64,000 bases of DNA from Gnetum montanum (Eukaryota > Streptophyta > Gnetopsida > Gnetales > Gnetaceae), in assembly GCA_015680685.1 (NCBI GenBank), contig MNCI01035767.1:661924-725923 (forward strand), written 5' to 3'. Shown here piece after piece: positions 1-10,954 of this stretch. Made by a program: the position numbers and the translations under genes. The notes under the pieces are model-generated. The model was not told the origin of the DNA. It saw only the letters and a list, made by a program, of their open reading frames with translations, and ran no database searches. The stretch's first letter is position 1. Every line of letters starts with the position of its first letter.

Positions 1-455
1 TTAGTAACTTTTGTTTTATCATTAGCTTAGTGGTGATAGGGAGTTGTTGATTTATGTTCCACCCCTAAGCATTGCATTAATTGTTCAAAAGTAGCACCCA
101 TGAAATGACTTTCATTATCAGAAATAACTACCCTTAGCACATCAAACCTATTTACCACACTTTGTTGGACAAACTATGATGTAGTAGAAGATGAACAATT
201 GGTGATAGCTATAGGTTTAACTCATTTGGTGCAGTAGTCAACTACTGTAATGATGTATGCCTTTTCATTGGACATGAGGTTGATGGATTCCATGAAGTTT
301 ATGTCCCAAAGATCGAAAGGCTCTAGTGGTTGGATCCATAGTTGAGCCCTTTACATTTGTATGGTTATTCCTTCATCTCTTTGGCATTTCTCACATGAAC
401 AAAATAATTGATGTGCATCCTTGAAGATTATTAGCTAGGAATATGCTTGTCTAAA
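1..455 (-). pseudogene. Ty3/gypsy integrase fragment, element G
   Basis: On the minus strand the sequence reads as the zinc-binding end and catalytic core of a retrotransposon integrase: SCEKCQRDEG near 385-400, VVDYCTK near 225-245, ISDNESHFMG near 100-125 and TTPYHH near 20-35. The core motifs of the family (D, SDNG, YHPQ) are thus present in degenerate form, with in-frame stops after TTPYHH and VVDYCTK. It is not the integrase of element F, whose own copy is at about 2600-3720. The fragment ends abruptly against an LTR fragment near 441-455 and runs off the left edge. It is dead coding sequence. Confidence 0.85.
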
Positions 456-1540
456 CAAAGCTTGTAGCCTATTGAAGTTAGCAGGTTGTATTCTGCAATT
501 AAACTCCATGATCTAAGTACTCCCCAACCACAATCATCAATAGCCTCTTATTGGTTTTTGCCTAAATTTGCAACTTCTTGATGTAAATGGTGTAAATAGT
601 GGTATTTGACTTTTGGGGTAATAGGACTATGCTAAGAGTCTTTGGTGCTCAAGTAGATGTCAATTACTTCAAAATTCATGCAAAATGCTAAAATGTATTT
701 TAGGTGCTCAAGGTTGCTATGGTGGTATGGTTACAAAACATTTTCTAGAACCAAATGAAGTATTCAAGCTTGGCTTTTATAGGCTTTAATATTGTTGAAT
801 TTAGATTGCAAATTTTTTTCCATGATTTCTAACAAATTGATGTTATTTGTAGGTGTTGCAGGCCATAATCCCTAGTGTAGTTGACCATTTATGGCAAGTT
901 TTGATACCCAAGGGCCATCAAAACCACACTAGATACTAAAAATAGTAAATAGAATTTTTTGAATATGTTGGCTTCACCATAACTATGCTAGCTTGAAGAG
1001 CTACACTAGCATTGTTGGAATTTTTTGGGAAATGTGGTGACTATGTTGGTCATTGGAATACTACTAAAAATCTAAGATGACTATGCTAGCCATGCTACTA
1101 TTACTAGGAATTATAGCAACTATGCTAGGAATTTCTAGGAAATTGAAAACCCAACACCACCAATGCTAGCCTTACAATATCCACGTTGGGTCTATACTAG
1201 AAATTGTTTGAAAATTAAAAAACCCAAAATCACCAATGTTGGATGTAGGTTGTTCCAGCGTAGTTGAGACTATACCCCCACAAAACCCATGAAAATGACA
1301 AATTCAATAGTTCCCAAGGCATTTTTAGCCATCCCAAGCCCACATATAGACATTACATTACTTTTCCCACTTGGGAAGTAACATAATAGCAACTTATGAG
1401 GCATTTTCTAGCTCCAAAAAGTTAAAGTATGTAAGATTGTAGCTCATAGGCCACAAACCTTACATTTACAATAAGATATTACCTCAAGTTGGATGGTGAA
1501 AGTTACATGTCAGAACATGAGTTTTCTAGCTGATATTTCA
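441..1540 (-). repeat. 3' LTR of element F (left end truncated)
   Basis: Positions 441-722 match 55748-56021, the remnant of F's 5' LTR, in the same orientation. The right end, GATATTTCA at 1540, is followed at once by a minus-strand polypurine tract, so in element orientation the LTR begins TGAAATATC. This start is shared with elements B, E, H and I. A TATA box (CCTATAAAAGCC on minus) lies at 772-783. From about 990 to 1290 the LTR contains repeated CTATGCTAGC/GCTAGCATAG words. The outer part of the LTR is missing where integrase fragment G abuts it. Confidence 0.75.
772..783 (-). promoter_or_regulatory. TATA box in F 3' LTR
   Basis: CCTATAAAAGCC on the minus strand, in the position and orientation expected for the LTR promoter of the minus-strand element F. 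Confidence 0.5.
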
Positions 1541-1594
1541 TTGGCCTCTCTTTGTTGACGTTTCAAGGATTAACCCAAGAAACATCAACAAAGA
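1541..1594 (-). promoter_or_regulatory. Polypurine tract of F within a stem-loop
   Basis: Next to the 3' LTR the minus strand reads CAACAAAGAGAGGCCAA, the purine-rich primer site for plus-strand DNA synthesis. Positions 1550-1564 and 1579-1593 form an inverted repeat of 15 bp (14 of 15 paired) around a 14-base loop, so part of the tract lies in a hairpin arm. The same arrangement occurs in B and E. Confidence 0.6.
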
Positions 1595-2599
1595 ATTCAA
1601 AACACCACTATGAACCCATCACCAATATTTCCTCTTGATTCTAGAGTGTAAAACCATGCCAAAGAGTGCTTTGTGATAATGGGATAAGGTTATGATGAGG
1701 TGGTAAAAGTTGCAAGTTATATTTTTTTCACAAGGAGATGATCATGAGGATTAACAAGTTTCACATGTTGACATCATGGCTACAATTATGGCAATGACAT
1801 GTTTGACAATCAATAAGGCTTCATGCTTCATGCTCTGAAGTGTCGATTACTCAATAATGTTTTTGAGGAACCAACACCTCACCCCCAAGGTTTATTTGAT
1901 CATTAGGCTTCTCCCTTTGCATGTTTGAAGTCATTGGTTTATCTTTTGATCCTCATTGGCCATTGAGCTTCTTGGTAATTTTCTTTCTCTTTGGGGGGNC
2001 CAAGAATATGTTTAATTTGATTTTCCAGTTGAATGAAATGTATTACATTCAATAGACTTAATGATGGAGCATGACAAAGGAGATATCAAATTCCCATAAT
2101 GCATGAGTGTCAAACATAGGTTACCATTGTCATATAGGATAAGGAAGGCCATAATCAAGCTATGGGTTCAAGCTTAAGGAGAGGTAATAGTAGTGAAATC
2201 GAATAAGCACTCTTGGCATGGTAGGACAAGCTAACTAAATCTTATGTATCAAGTTCACGTGGTAACTTGCTATTATAATGAGTTGCATCTTTTTGATGAC
2301 CTCTAGCTTTATCCTACAAACACAACTCCAATAGAATAAAAAAAAAGATAAAGAAAACATGTTATCACAATACAATGCATAGGGCTATATGAAAGAACTA
2401 GGAAACTAAGCCACCGAAGGTCATAATCGTTACATCCAAAAGGAATTTGTGTATTGTACTATAGCTATTACAAATTTTTTTTAGTTCATTTGTTGTGCAA
2501 AAAGAGGTAAAGAAAAGAATGTTGGCTTTCTTATTATTGGTCACTATGGTTGTGTATGTCAATGTTAGTACCTACCAAGAAAATGTGTTAGATGTAATA
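1595..2599 (-). other. 3' noncoding region of element F
   Basis: No coding sequence is visible between the polypurine tract and the end of pol. The stretch contains an ambiguous base at 1999 and a conserved splice-acceptor-like block near 2314 (listed separately). It is AT-rich and matches the equivalent parts of B and E only around that block. Confidence 0.6.
2314..2362 (-). promoter_or_regulatory. Conserved 3' splice-site-like block, F
   Basis: On the minus strand a long pyrimidine-rich run is followed by GTTGTGTTTGTAG|GAT, with the AG at 2314-2315. B has the same block at 9964 and E at 43078. It lies downstream of pol in the sense direction, so a spliced subgenomic transcript is possible; no donor has been assigned. 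Confidence 0.5.
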
Positions 2600-3720
2600 A
2601 GGTTTTAGATAGGAATGATTGACCAAATTGGCCAATTCATTCCCATACATGTCTTCTCTCTTGAAGGTTCTATTGTCATAACCCTTAGTGATCAAGAATG
2701 TCCTTCCCAGTTGGCTAAGCATTTTTCTGCATGTTCATGGATAGCCTTGAGAACAAACTCTCCCTTCTTGATCTATTTTTTATTTAGGCCATGGCAATGT
2801 TGTTGTTTCTACCTCTACTGGTATCACTCGATGTGAGTAAGCATTCATACTTGTTACTCTTCCACCAAGTCTAGGTCCATGGTATGCAACTCCTTATTTT
2901 ATTCATTGTTGATGAAATTTAATAGAGCCACTCAAATGGATGGGACCTATAATTCAAGAGGCAAAATAGATTTAGAATCACAAACCAAGCTATATGGAGT
3001 TACACTAGTTGTAGTGTGATAGGTTGTTCAATAGGCCCACAATGCATGGACAAGACCCTCATGCCACTTACATCTATTATTGCTCAGCATCTTTTTTTAG
3101 CAAGTTTATGATGGCCTTATTATTAGCTTCATCTTTCCCATTGGCTTAAGGATAGTACAATGACAAAAGGAATGTTTAATGCCTAGGTCTTGACAAAAGG
3201 CTTTCATTTATTGCCTACTAAACTATGGTTCATTATTTGTGACTATGTTCATAAGTATGCCAAAATGAGCTACTATGTTGTCAAGTATAAATCTAAAAAA
3301 TTATTGAGACATTATCTTCCTTAAGGTAATAGCTTCAATCCACTTTTTGAACTATTCAATTACAACAATGATGAACTTATTCCCTACAGAAGACTTAAGG
3401 GTTATAGTTCCAATGATATCCAACCCCCCATCATTGAAATGGTCAAGTTATCTAAGTAGCGTGTAACTCAATTGGTGGAACATGTATTAGGTTACAATGT
3501 CATTGACAAGTGTCATAGGTCTTAACCTTTTGTAGGTAATCATTTTCCATATAAGGCCAGTAATAGCCTAGCCATCTAATCTTAGCATTCATGGCTCTAG
3601 GTCCTATATTTCCTCCACATATACCATCATGAACTTGCTCAAGGACTATGTGGGCTTTGATTTTTCCTAAGCACACTAATAATACATCATCATAAGACCA
3701 TCGACATAATTTGTTATTAG
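2600..3720 (-). pseudogene. Integrase region of F pol
   Basis: The minus strand aligns block by block with the B integrase region (10955-12030): the post-catalytic segment near 2620-2900, the YYPQ-like segment near 3135, the catalytic core near 3160-3450 and the zinc-binding region near 3500-3640. Many stop codons and frameshifts interrupt it, so no product is expected. It is the 3' end of F's pol; the 5' part continues at 26556 on the other side of inserted element B. Confidence 0.7.
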
Positions 3721-3733
3721 CTATAATGACATA

Positions 3734-4610
3734 CTATTTTGATCTTTTATGTATAGCATTATTTTGAGAAATAGTTAGGCCTTGTGGAGATTCACCATGC
3801 ATGAGGTAAAACTTAATATCATCATACCATTCCCTTGGAGGGGAAATATTGATGGAAGCCACAAAGTTGTCCTTAGTGTTTTGTGTAATGGGAATAGCAT
3901 AGTTCATGATTAAGATAGGTAACTTACTAAACACATTAGGTGTCACACTAAGAGCTAAGGTTGCAATGGCATTGACTAGTGTGTTCTCGGTTCAGGGTAC
4001 ATGTTCTATACTAACATTTATAAATTGTTGCATAAATTTCTTTCCTAAGTCATATTTAAGGTTGCAAATGTTTGGCCTTACATGCATAAACCTCTATTAC
4101 TTGGTTAACCACAAGTTGTGAATCACCTTTAGTCATTAGACATTTGATTCCTTGGTTATGGGCTACCATCATTCCCTTGATCAATCCTTCATACTCTACC
4201 ACATTGTTAGTGCATGGGAATTTGAAATGATATGTGAAGGATTGAATTTCACTAGATGGAAGTGTCAGGATGGCAATAGCATTGGCCCCATGGGCAATTG
4301 AGGCTTCATAAAATTGCATAACTACATAGGTACTTTGCTAACAATGTTAACATTCTCATCAGGGAATTTGAGATCTATGGCTACATGGTCTTCTATCGAT
4401 GAAGTAGTAAGTTGTGCGCCTATTTCTTGGCCTTTTGTTGATGCTGGAGAGATGTAATGAAGGTTAAATTTGGTTGTTATGGCTTTTCAACAAGTGATAC
4501 AACTACTCTCATATATATTGGTTTTTATTTCTCTAAGTACCTTATCCTTATAGATGACATTGGCTTGGCCTAAATAGGTAGTATCTCCACTTCTTTAATG
4601 AGAAGACTAT
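3734..4610 (-). pseudogene. RNase H region of F pol
   Basis: The open minus-strand segment 4319-4056 contains FPCTNNVVEYEGL and KGDSQLVVNQ, the conserved middle of the additional, archaeal-type RNase H found in Tat-lineage Ty3/gypsy elements. In the degenerate FYEAS the catalytic Asp of FDGAS is replaced. The segment 3946-3734 matches the post-RNase H tether of B (EWYDDIKFY versus EWYDEIKEY). The frame is interrupted at 4610 by insertion of element B and resumes at 26556. Confidence 0.75.
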
Positions 4611-6336
4611 TGTACTAACCTAAATCGTCGGTGTAAGGTTGGAAGGGAAAACAAACACTGAAAGATTGTTGGGTAGACACAATTGACCCTGCCTTCACCT
4701 GAGGGCAAGCTGGAAAAAGAAACAAAGGTAGAGTGCCTTGGATGGTCTGCACGCAAATCAACCAAGGAATTCCCCAAGCGTAAACTACGGCTATGCTGGG
4801 GTTATCATAACTAATGTTTGAAATGTAAATAGTGACATACAAAATGCAAACAGATTATACGTAGAACAGTATTGCAAACAAAACGTAAACTGAATGTAAA
4901 ACAAAGTAAACAATATAATGGCTAGCAAAATGAATTGTATTGTATTGCATAGAAAATATGTGCACCAATCAAAGCGTAGTTGCACGTGTAGATGGCAAGT
5001 CAAGTGCCAAACCCTGGGGTGATGTGATGTGTTTCAGAAGTGCTTGGATGCTAGGAGTCAAGTGTGCCCAAGTGCCCAAGGATTGCTGGTCTAAGTTTCC
5101 TAAGCCATCAACCTTCAAAATTTTCATCCCCATTTATGTGAATTGATAGGGTATTTATAGGGTTTGGCTAGGCTTTGGTGCGGAATTCATGAATGGAATC
5201 AACGCTGAGAATTTAGAGGAAAACGGATCTAGTGACACATGTTCGATGGACAACTATATGTGAGTTGGACATGTGTGGGCAAGCTACGTTCTTAACCAGG
5301 TTCATTGTATCTTACAGCATGTGTCAACTTACTTATGCTCATGGAAACAAATACAATTCAGAGTGTAAGAGCTTAACAAGCTCATAGATGAAAATTTACA
5401 TTGAAATGATAATGCACAACAAGAGAATTTGACTCTGGCTCACTTGAATCTTCTCGATCTCTGAATTGACTATTGTAGGATGTCGATCTAAATGGCTTTG
5501 TGGCTGTTTGAGGCATCTTTGCTTGACCATGACTTCCAGCATGAGTTGATTTTGTCTTGGCATGTCCTTAGCATGCTCACACTACACTCACACTACACTC
5601 ACACTGCACTCCCACTACACTCACACTGCACTCATGCTGCTAGCGTGACCTGAGCGTGAGTGAGTCAAAATGACATACTTTCCACCAAATTTTGATTTTT
5701 TGAAGCCTATTTCTTGAGTGAAACTGCTGACTATGTGGTTGACCTTACAAATGATCTAAAAATCAAAAATTAATCCTGACGTGACTTTTTTTACACCACT
5801 TTTGGGTAGCTCACGCTAGACTCACGCTGTGAGCGTGAGTACAGCATGACTACATCGTGAGTTGCAAAAAGTTGTAGTTTTTAGACCTAAAATTTGGAAT
5901 TATAGAGGCTGAAATGTGAGTTGTCAACAATGAATCCTGAGGATGACTTGCACCTTGGAAATCAGATCATTTTGATTCAGTTTTGGGCTCTGAAAGTTGC
6001 TCATGTTGTACTCATGCTGCCAACATGACCTTAATGTGAGTGTCAAAATGCGAACACTTTTTGACCTAAAATTTGAATCCCTAAATGCTAAAACTTTGAA
6101 CTAGGCACAATAGTAACCCTTGAGAATGCCTTGCACCCTCAGAATAAGCCATCTTTGACTTGATTCTGATGCCATTTGGAATTGCTCACCCTAAGGGCAA
6201 GCTAGCTTGACAACGTGAGCAAGCTGGCTTGAGCAAGTTGGGCGTGAGTTCCATGCCTTAGTCAAATTTTTGCTTCCCAAAATCTAAAAGGATCATTCTC
6301 ATTTCAAAGTGTTAGGAAAAAATTAGTGGTATTTCA
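4611..6336 (-). repeat. 3' LTR of element B
   Basis: Aligned along its whole length with 24839-26555. Plus-strand ends are TGTACTAACC and GGTATTTCA, i.e. TGAAATACC...GGTTAGTACA in element orientation. A TATA box is at 5151-5160. From 5575 to 6260 it is dense in CTCACACTAC and AGCGTGAG words, including ACTCACGCTGTGAGCGTGAGT near 5820-5840. Most differences from the other LTR are C/T and G/A changes. Confidence 0.93.
5151..5160 (-). promoter_or_regulatory. TATA box in B 3' LTR
   Basis: CTATAAATAC on the minus strand; the same sequence is found at the equivalent place in the 5' LTR (25380-25389) and in both E LTRs. Confidence 0.65.
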
Positions 6337-6391
6337 TTGGTCCCTCTTTGTTGAAATCTAAAGGAATCCACTTGAGAGGCATCAACAAAGA
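6337..6391 (-). promoter_or_regulatory. Polypurine tract of B with stem-loop
   Basis: Minus-strand AACAAAGAGGGACCAA directly precedes the 3' LTR. TCTTTGTTGA (6345-6354) pairs perfectly with TCAACAAAGA (6382-6391). Confidence 0.7.
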
Positions 6392-6914
6392 AGTGCAAAA
6401 CACCATGAACAACCAGGTACCAAGCATTATCCGTCGGCCCTTGGCTGGATGTCATCGCATCGCTTTCAAAAGTACATGGGATTGGGAAAATGTAGTTCAA
6501 GATGCAAGGGGATTGGTTGTAACTAGGGGAAACCAAGAATTGATCAAGGGATATAATTACTACCAGAGTTGTGGGAGAGGAATGCTCTCACATGAATGAG
6601 CTATATCTTTGGTCCTTGTCGGTAGCTATTTTTTAGCAGACTTGGAGCCAAGACATAGGAGGTGCTTTCTTTGGAGAAATGGGACTCTTAGAGAGTGTTT
6701 ATAGGGCTTGTTGTAAATAGCCAAAGCCACACGATGATGTGCAACATGGTCTCTTTGAGACACGGGTGTAACTATTTTCTAAGATAATTGCCCTCTCACC
6801 TGGGGCTTGTATGAGAATAGCCAATAGTCTTTGGTTTATGATGTCAACGGGATCATGGAGACCTTTTCCATGCATTTTTCTCTTTGACCTTTTTTTTCAT
6901 TTTCTTTATGTTTG
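6392..6914 (-). other. 3' noncoding region of element B, first part
   Basis: No convincing gene. Short open frames here overlap on both strands and lack similarity to the other elements. The region is interrupted by element C at 6915 and resumes at 9588. Confidence 0.5.
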
Positions 6915-7559
6915 TGTTGGCACATTTGGCCATTTCATGGAATAGTAAGACTCATCGTAAACATTATTGTAAGAGTGGGAGAATGTAAATGTGTTATTTC
7001 ATACCATTGGCATGGGATCTAGGGGTGACAATTGAACTTGGGTCTATCCTCGAAAATATGAGTGGCTTGGGGTTATAAATGAGGCCAAAAGTACTAGCAT
7101 TGATTTGTAGAAATACCTCTCACTCAATGTTGTAATTTCCTACCTTCCTAATTTTTGGCACATTTAGGCCATTTAATGGAGCAATGAAGGTCATTACTAA
7201 GAAAAATTTGAATCAACATGAAGGTTATAAATTTTCTCTATGGAAAATAAGATTCATAAGCATGCAAATATAATCATGATGTGCTTTCACGTGATTGAGT
7301 GCATAAGAAACTATCACTATCATGATATTGTCCATTATGGTAGGGCAAAAAAAAGGGTTACCATCCTTGGAGAACATTTCATGGGTGTCCATTATTGCTT
7401 ACTCCATAATTGATTTAGGACTCAGCATAGCAAAAGCAAGGGTGGCCCAAAATGATGTATTGGTGGAGAAACCACTAAAACAGGAACAACCAGCAGAATC
7501 AACGCGGCCAACTAAATGGGAACCAATTTCAAAATCGACCAGAAACCCTGATAAGAACA

Positions 7560-8160
7560 GAGAACAAAGTCTTAGCCGAAATCAGGTGCCAGGGCCTGGA
7601 TCATGGTGTGAGCGGTGGCGACGTCTTCATCAAGAAGAATGTCCCAATCGTCATCCCAGCAGATGAAAAGCTCAATTCCACGCTCCCATCTTCGAATCTC
7701 ATCATGGTCGCCATTGGACTCTGCTGCACGATGCTCATCTTCACACCTGGCATCACGTCCACAGGCATGAATTCCCGTGATTTGGCTAGAGAACATATCG
7801 TGCATGCTGCCTTTGATTTTTCTGCATCTACACTGTCCACCATTATTGTACCTGCCAAGCTTTACTACTGCTACTGCTACTTGGAATAATTACAACTGTA
7901 GCAACCATTTCATGAAAATGTTGGCTCCATGCCCATGTCAACTCCTGCGGTTGCGGTTTCGACAAAGCCGTTGCCGGAGACAGAGATGGCACTTCACAGC
8001 CACTACCGATGACAATGATTATGGTGGTGGCAGTTCATGGCCATTAGAGTCAAATGGAAAGACAACAAATAGGAAGAGGTTTAGCAGCCACAGTTGCAAG
8101 ACAGGCCGTTTCTGAGCTGGAGCATGGACATGGACATGGACGTTGATGTTGCCGACATTT
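7560..8160. other. CpG-rich foreign-looking segment in element C
   Basis: The base composition changes here: CpG is common (GCGGTGGCGACGTC, GCGGTTGCGGTTTCGAC), unlike the CpG-poor surroundings. Overlapping open frames exist on plus (7608-7889, 93 codons) and minus (7858-7601, 85 codons); I recognise neither product. The absence of this segment from the related element D suggests a captured sequence, perhaps a host gene fragment. Which strand was coding, if any, is undecided. Confidence 0.4.
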
Positions 8161-8722
8161 CAGGCATTTTTCCTTACACCAATAAGGGAGCCACCAATCA
8201 TTCTTAATTTATCATTGGTCATGCGAAGCCTCATCACCTGGTGGCATAACCAATAGGATATAAACATTTTAATCAAATTTAATTTGATTTTTTTTTCTTT
8301 GTTTACGAAAAAAACAAAGGGTATATTGTTATTATTCCAAAAGGAAGGAAAAGTTATAGGACAATTGTTCAATGTTATATGTGTATGGAACAAGTGTCCT
8401 TTGCAATTTTTAAATATCATGGTGGTGATAGCTTCCCTTGGTGGTTACAACTAAATTTTAATTTCCCATGGTACTTATAACCACCAAGTAGACCACTTTG
8501 TAACTAAATAGAACACTTAGGAACCATAGCTTCTTAATCTTTGAAGTGGTTGTAACTACATGACACTTGTCAGCTGTAGCTTTTTATCTCCATAGTGGTT
8601 ATAACCACCCAAAATAGTTACAACTTGCTAACTTATTGGGCAAGTAATCTCCTAACTTGTTGGGCAAATTACTTCGGAGAGAAGTTAGCAAAGATATTTT
8701 GAATGTAACTACCTTTTGAACC

Positions 8723-8732
8723 CTATAAAAAG
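8723..8732 (+). promoter_or_regulatory. TATA box in element C
   Basis: CTATAAAAAG within CCCTATAAAAAGGCTT, matched at 40000-40009 in element D. The sequences become alike just around this point, so the shared part corresponds to R/U5 plus core promoter. Confidence 0.55.
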
Positions 8733-9582
8733 GCTTCAGGGGGAGCTCTCACTGGGAGACACACTTGGAGTCACACATTGTGAAAGATTGCTTGTAAGAT
8801 GGCTTGCTAAAGAAAATATTTCAACCTCTTTGTCATAGTCCTGTGAGTTATGCTTATTGGTTTTTATCTTGTTTAAATTTTTTAGCTAGTGGTTTAGATA
8901 GTATCATCCTTGGCAAGTAATTTTGGGATTTTTAGATTGCTCTTATTGTTCAGGTTGCCTGATAGAAATTTTCTGTTAAAATTTGTCCATAGAAGCGCTT
9001 GTGTTTGAAAGCCTTAAGAGCATTTTAGTAGTAGATTTTATTATTGTACAATGTATAAGAACCGCTATTGGGATTTTTGTCAGAGAGCCTCTACTTGTAG
9101 TTATGCCGTTGAACGATTCAATAGTCAAGAGGGTTCAGAAAATATTTGGTATTTTGATGGGACCAGAATAGCTTCTTTTTATCTTTAAAGTGAATCTCTG
9201 TGGTATTTCAATCAAAAATTGTCAAGTCTTTTGAAGGTTCTATTGAATTCAATTGTTGACATTTATTATCTAGCCAAAATGGAGTCTCATACATGATAGT
9301 TTACGTAGCAATTTTTTGGTAGCATAGTAGGATTGTCTTGAAGAAATTTCTTATTTGAGCCTTGGAAGTTTGAACAATTCGTAGTTATTGAATTTTGGAT
9401 AGCTTTATTGCAAAGTGTTTACTCGTATCATTTTACCTTGTTTAAATATTTGAGGTCTTNTTCACATTAACTACTGATTCTATTTGGAGGTCTCTGGGCC
9501 TTGGTGTTGCTAGAGACCAGCAAGCACCTAAATCCTGTTCAAGGATACTCATTGGCGGTCGCGTCCCAAACGGTCGCCAACA

Positions 9583-9963
9583 GTTTGTTTCTTCTTCTTC
9601 TTTTTTCTTTTATTTTTTTTCTTTTGTGGTCTTTTTGAAAGAGATTTATTTTAGTATTGTGCTCATGTTCGAGTGCTTGCATTTTGTATCATGTATCGTA
9701 TACTATGTTTTGCGTTGCAACTGCTTAGAGAGTCACAGTGTGTAACAGTGTATCAAGAGCTTTGAGGTGAGTAGGATACAATGTATCTTGGGGATGTAAT
9801 TGAATAGGATAAAGGAGAATGATGGGAAAATAGGGAGTGTATCAAGAGTCGGGAATGTACTTATGAATGGATTGATTAACCCAGTTACGTGTGTTAGGAA
9901 GAATGTGATACTTTGTCGTCATGATGAAGTGCATCTATGCATGAACACCTCAGGCGTGTCATC
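9583..9963 (-). other. 3' noncoding region of element B, second part
   Basis: Begins with the GTTTG target duplication of C and a pyrimidine-rich run (9588-9632). No gene is supported. Confidence 0.5.
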
Positions 9964-10015
9964 CTACAAACACAACTTCAAGAAGACAAGAAAAAACACA
10001 AATAAATCGATTAAC
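9964..10015 (-). promoter_or_regulatory. Conserved 3' splice-site-like block, B
   Basis: The minus strand reads a pyrimidine-rich tract (TTTTTTCTTGTCTTCTTG) then AAGTTGTGTTTGTAG|GATGAC, with the AG at 9964-9965. It corresponds to 2314 in F and 43078 in E. Confidence 0.55.
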
Positions 10016-10194
10016 TAAGCACTTTAAACAAGGAGATGGAGCCACCACGTGCAATTTAAAAGCAGATAGAATCATGAACAACATCAGCTTCATTAGGGTC
10101 CACGAGACAAATTATGCAAAAAGTCTTTGTGGAACATGTACAGCTAATTGCAGCAACACATCTTTTCAATTTTTTTCCTAGTCGTCAATGATGT

Positions 10195-10410
10195 TGCTAG
10201 TTTATAGTCTTAGCAGACTATTGTGGGTTATTTTCACGTCATAACCCCTTGGACGGTGCCAGTTTAACATTGTAGTAGATGGTGCATTGCTAGTTTATAG
10301 TCATAGCAGATTATGAAGAGGCAAACCAGTTTATAGTCAAAGTGGACTCTAGATGCTAGTTTCACGTCATGGTAGATAGATGTGGTAGTTTAGCATCGTA
10401 CCAGAAGGAG
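10195..10410. repeat. Irregular array of TAGTTTATAGTC words
   Basis: Copies of GCTAGTTTATAGTCATAGCAGA and variants (near 10197, 10270, 10330, 10360) occur at irregular spacing. Equivalent words fill 43450-43930 in element E. Many units can fold because GCTA and TAGC ends are complementary. Confidence 0.6.
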
Positions 10411-10915
10411 CTCTGTGGTGTCATTTTATTATCATGATGCCAGGACTATTCTATGGTATCATTTTTAAGTCATAATGCTAGGTACTATTCTATGGTATCA
10501 TTTTTAAGTCATAATGCTAGGACTGTTCTGTGGTATCAATTTTAAGTCATAATGCTAGGATTGTTCTATGGTATCACTTTTAAGTCATAATGCCAGGAAT
10601 TTTCTATGGTATTAGTTTTAAGTCACAATTCCAAGAATGTTCTATGGTATCAGTTTTAAGTCATAATGCTAAGACTGTTCTATGGTATCAATTTTAAGTC
10701 ATAATTCCAGGAATGTTCTGTGGTATCAGTTTTAAGTCATAATGCCAGGATTGTTCTGTGGTATCAGTTTTAAGTCATAATGCCAGAACTGTTCTGTGGT
10801 ATCATTTTTAAGTCATAATGTCAGGACTATTCTATGGTATCAGTTTTAAGTCATAATTCTGGGACTATTCTATGGTATCAGTTTTAAGTCATAATGTCAG
10901 GACTGTTCTATACCT
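10411..10915. repeat. 38-bp tandem array, about 13 copies
   Basis: The unit begins TCTATGGTATCAGTTTTAAG, continues TCATAATGCCAGGACTGT and repeats every 38-39 bp, diverged by point changes. TGGTAT and ATGCCA at the two sides of each unit can pair into short hairpins. The array sits just downstream of pol in element orientation. Confidence 0.85.
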
Positions 10916-10954
10916 CAAGTTCATTAGACATAGTACCATTTCAAGTACAAGTGA

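Larger units (their letters stand above)
6915..9582 (+). mobile_element. Element C: solo-LTR-like insertion
   Basis: It starts TGTTGGCACATTTGGCC and ends GGTCGCCAACA, with a perfect 5-bp target duplication GTTTG at 6910-6914 and 9583-9587. It is 2,668 bp long and carries no retroviral domains. A central TATA box (8723-8732) and a 3' half shared with element D (about 8700-9582 against 39980-41218) suggest a single long LTR. The first half (about 7200-8700) is unlike D and includes a CpG-rich segment. Similar GGCACATTTNGGCCATTT sequence recurs at about 7155, so an internal duplication at the 5' end is possible. Confidence 0.8.

Noticed and set aside
2615-2836. Plus-strand ORF of 73 codons
   Set aside because: Shadow of F's minus-strand integrase region; the minus strand aligns with 11000-11110 of B.
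4940-5146. 68-codon plus-strand ORF, repeated at 25169-25375
   Set aside because: Present in both LTRs of B merely because they are copies; antisense to the LTR transcript and upstream of no other coding feature.
7608-7889. Definite protein-coding gene
   Set aside because: Open frames overlap on both strands, neither resembles a known protein, and neither is shared with element D.
6915-9582. DNA transposon or Helitron
   Set aside because: 5-bp target duplication, TG...CA ends and an internal TATA box fit an LTR better; no transposase or hairpin 3' end.
10411-10915. CRISPR-like regular array
   Set aside because: Units are contiguous diverged tandem repeats with no distinct spacers, in a plant retroelement.
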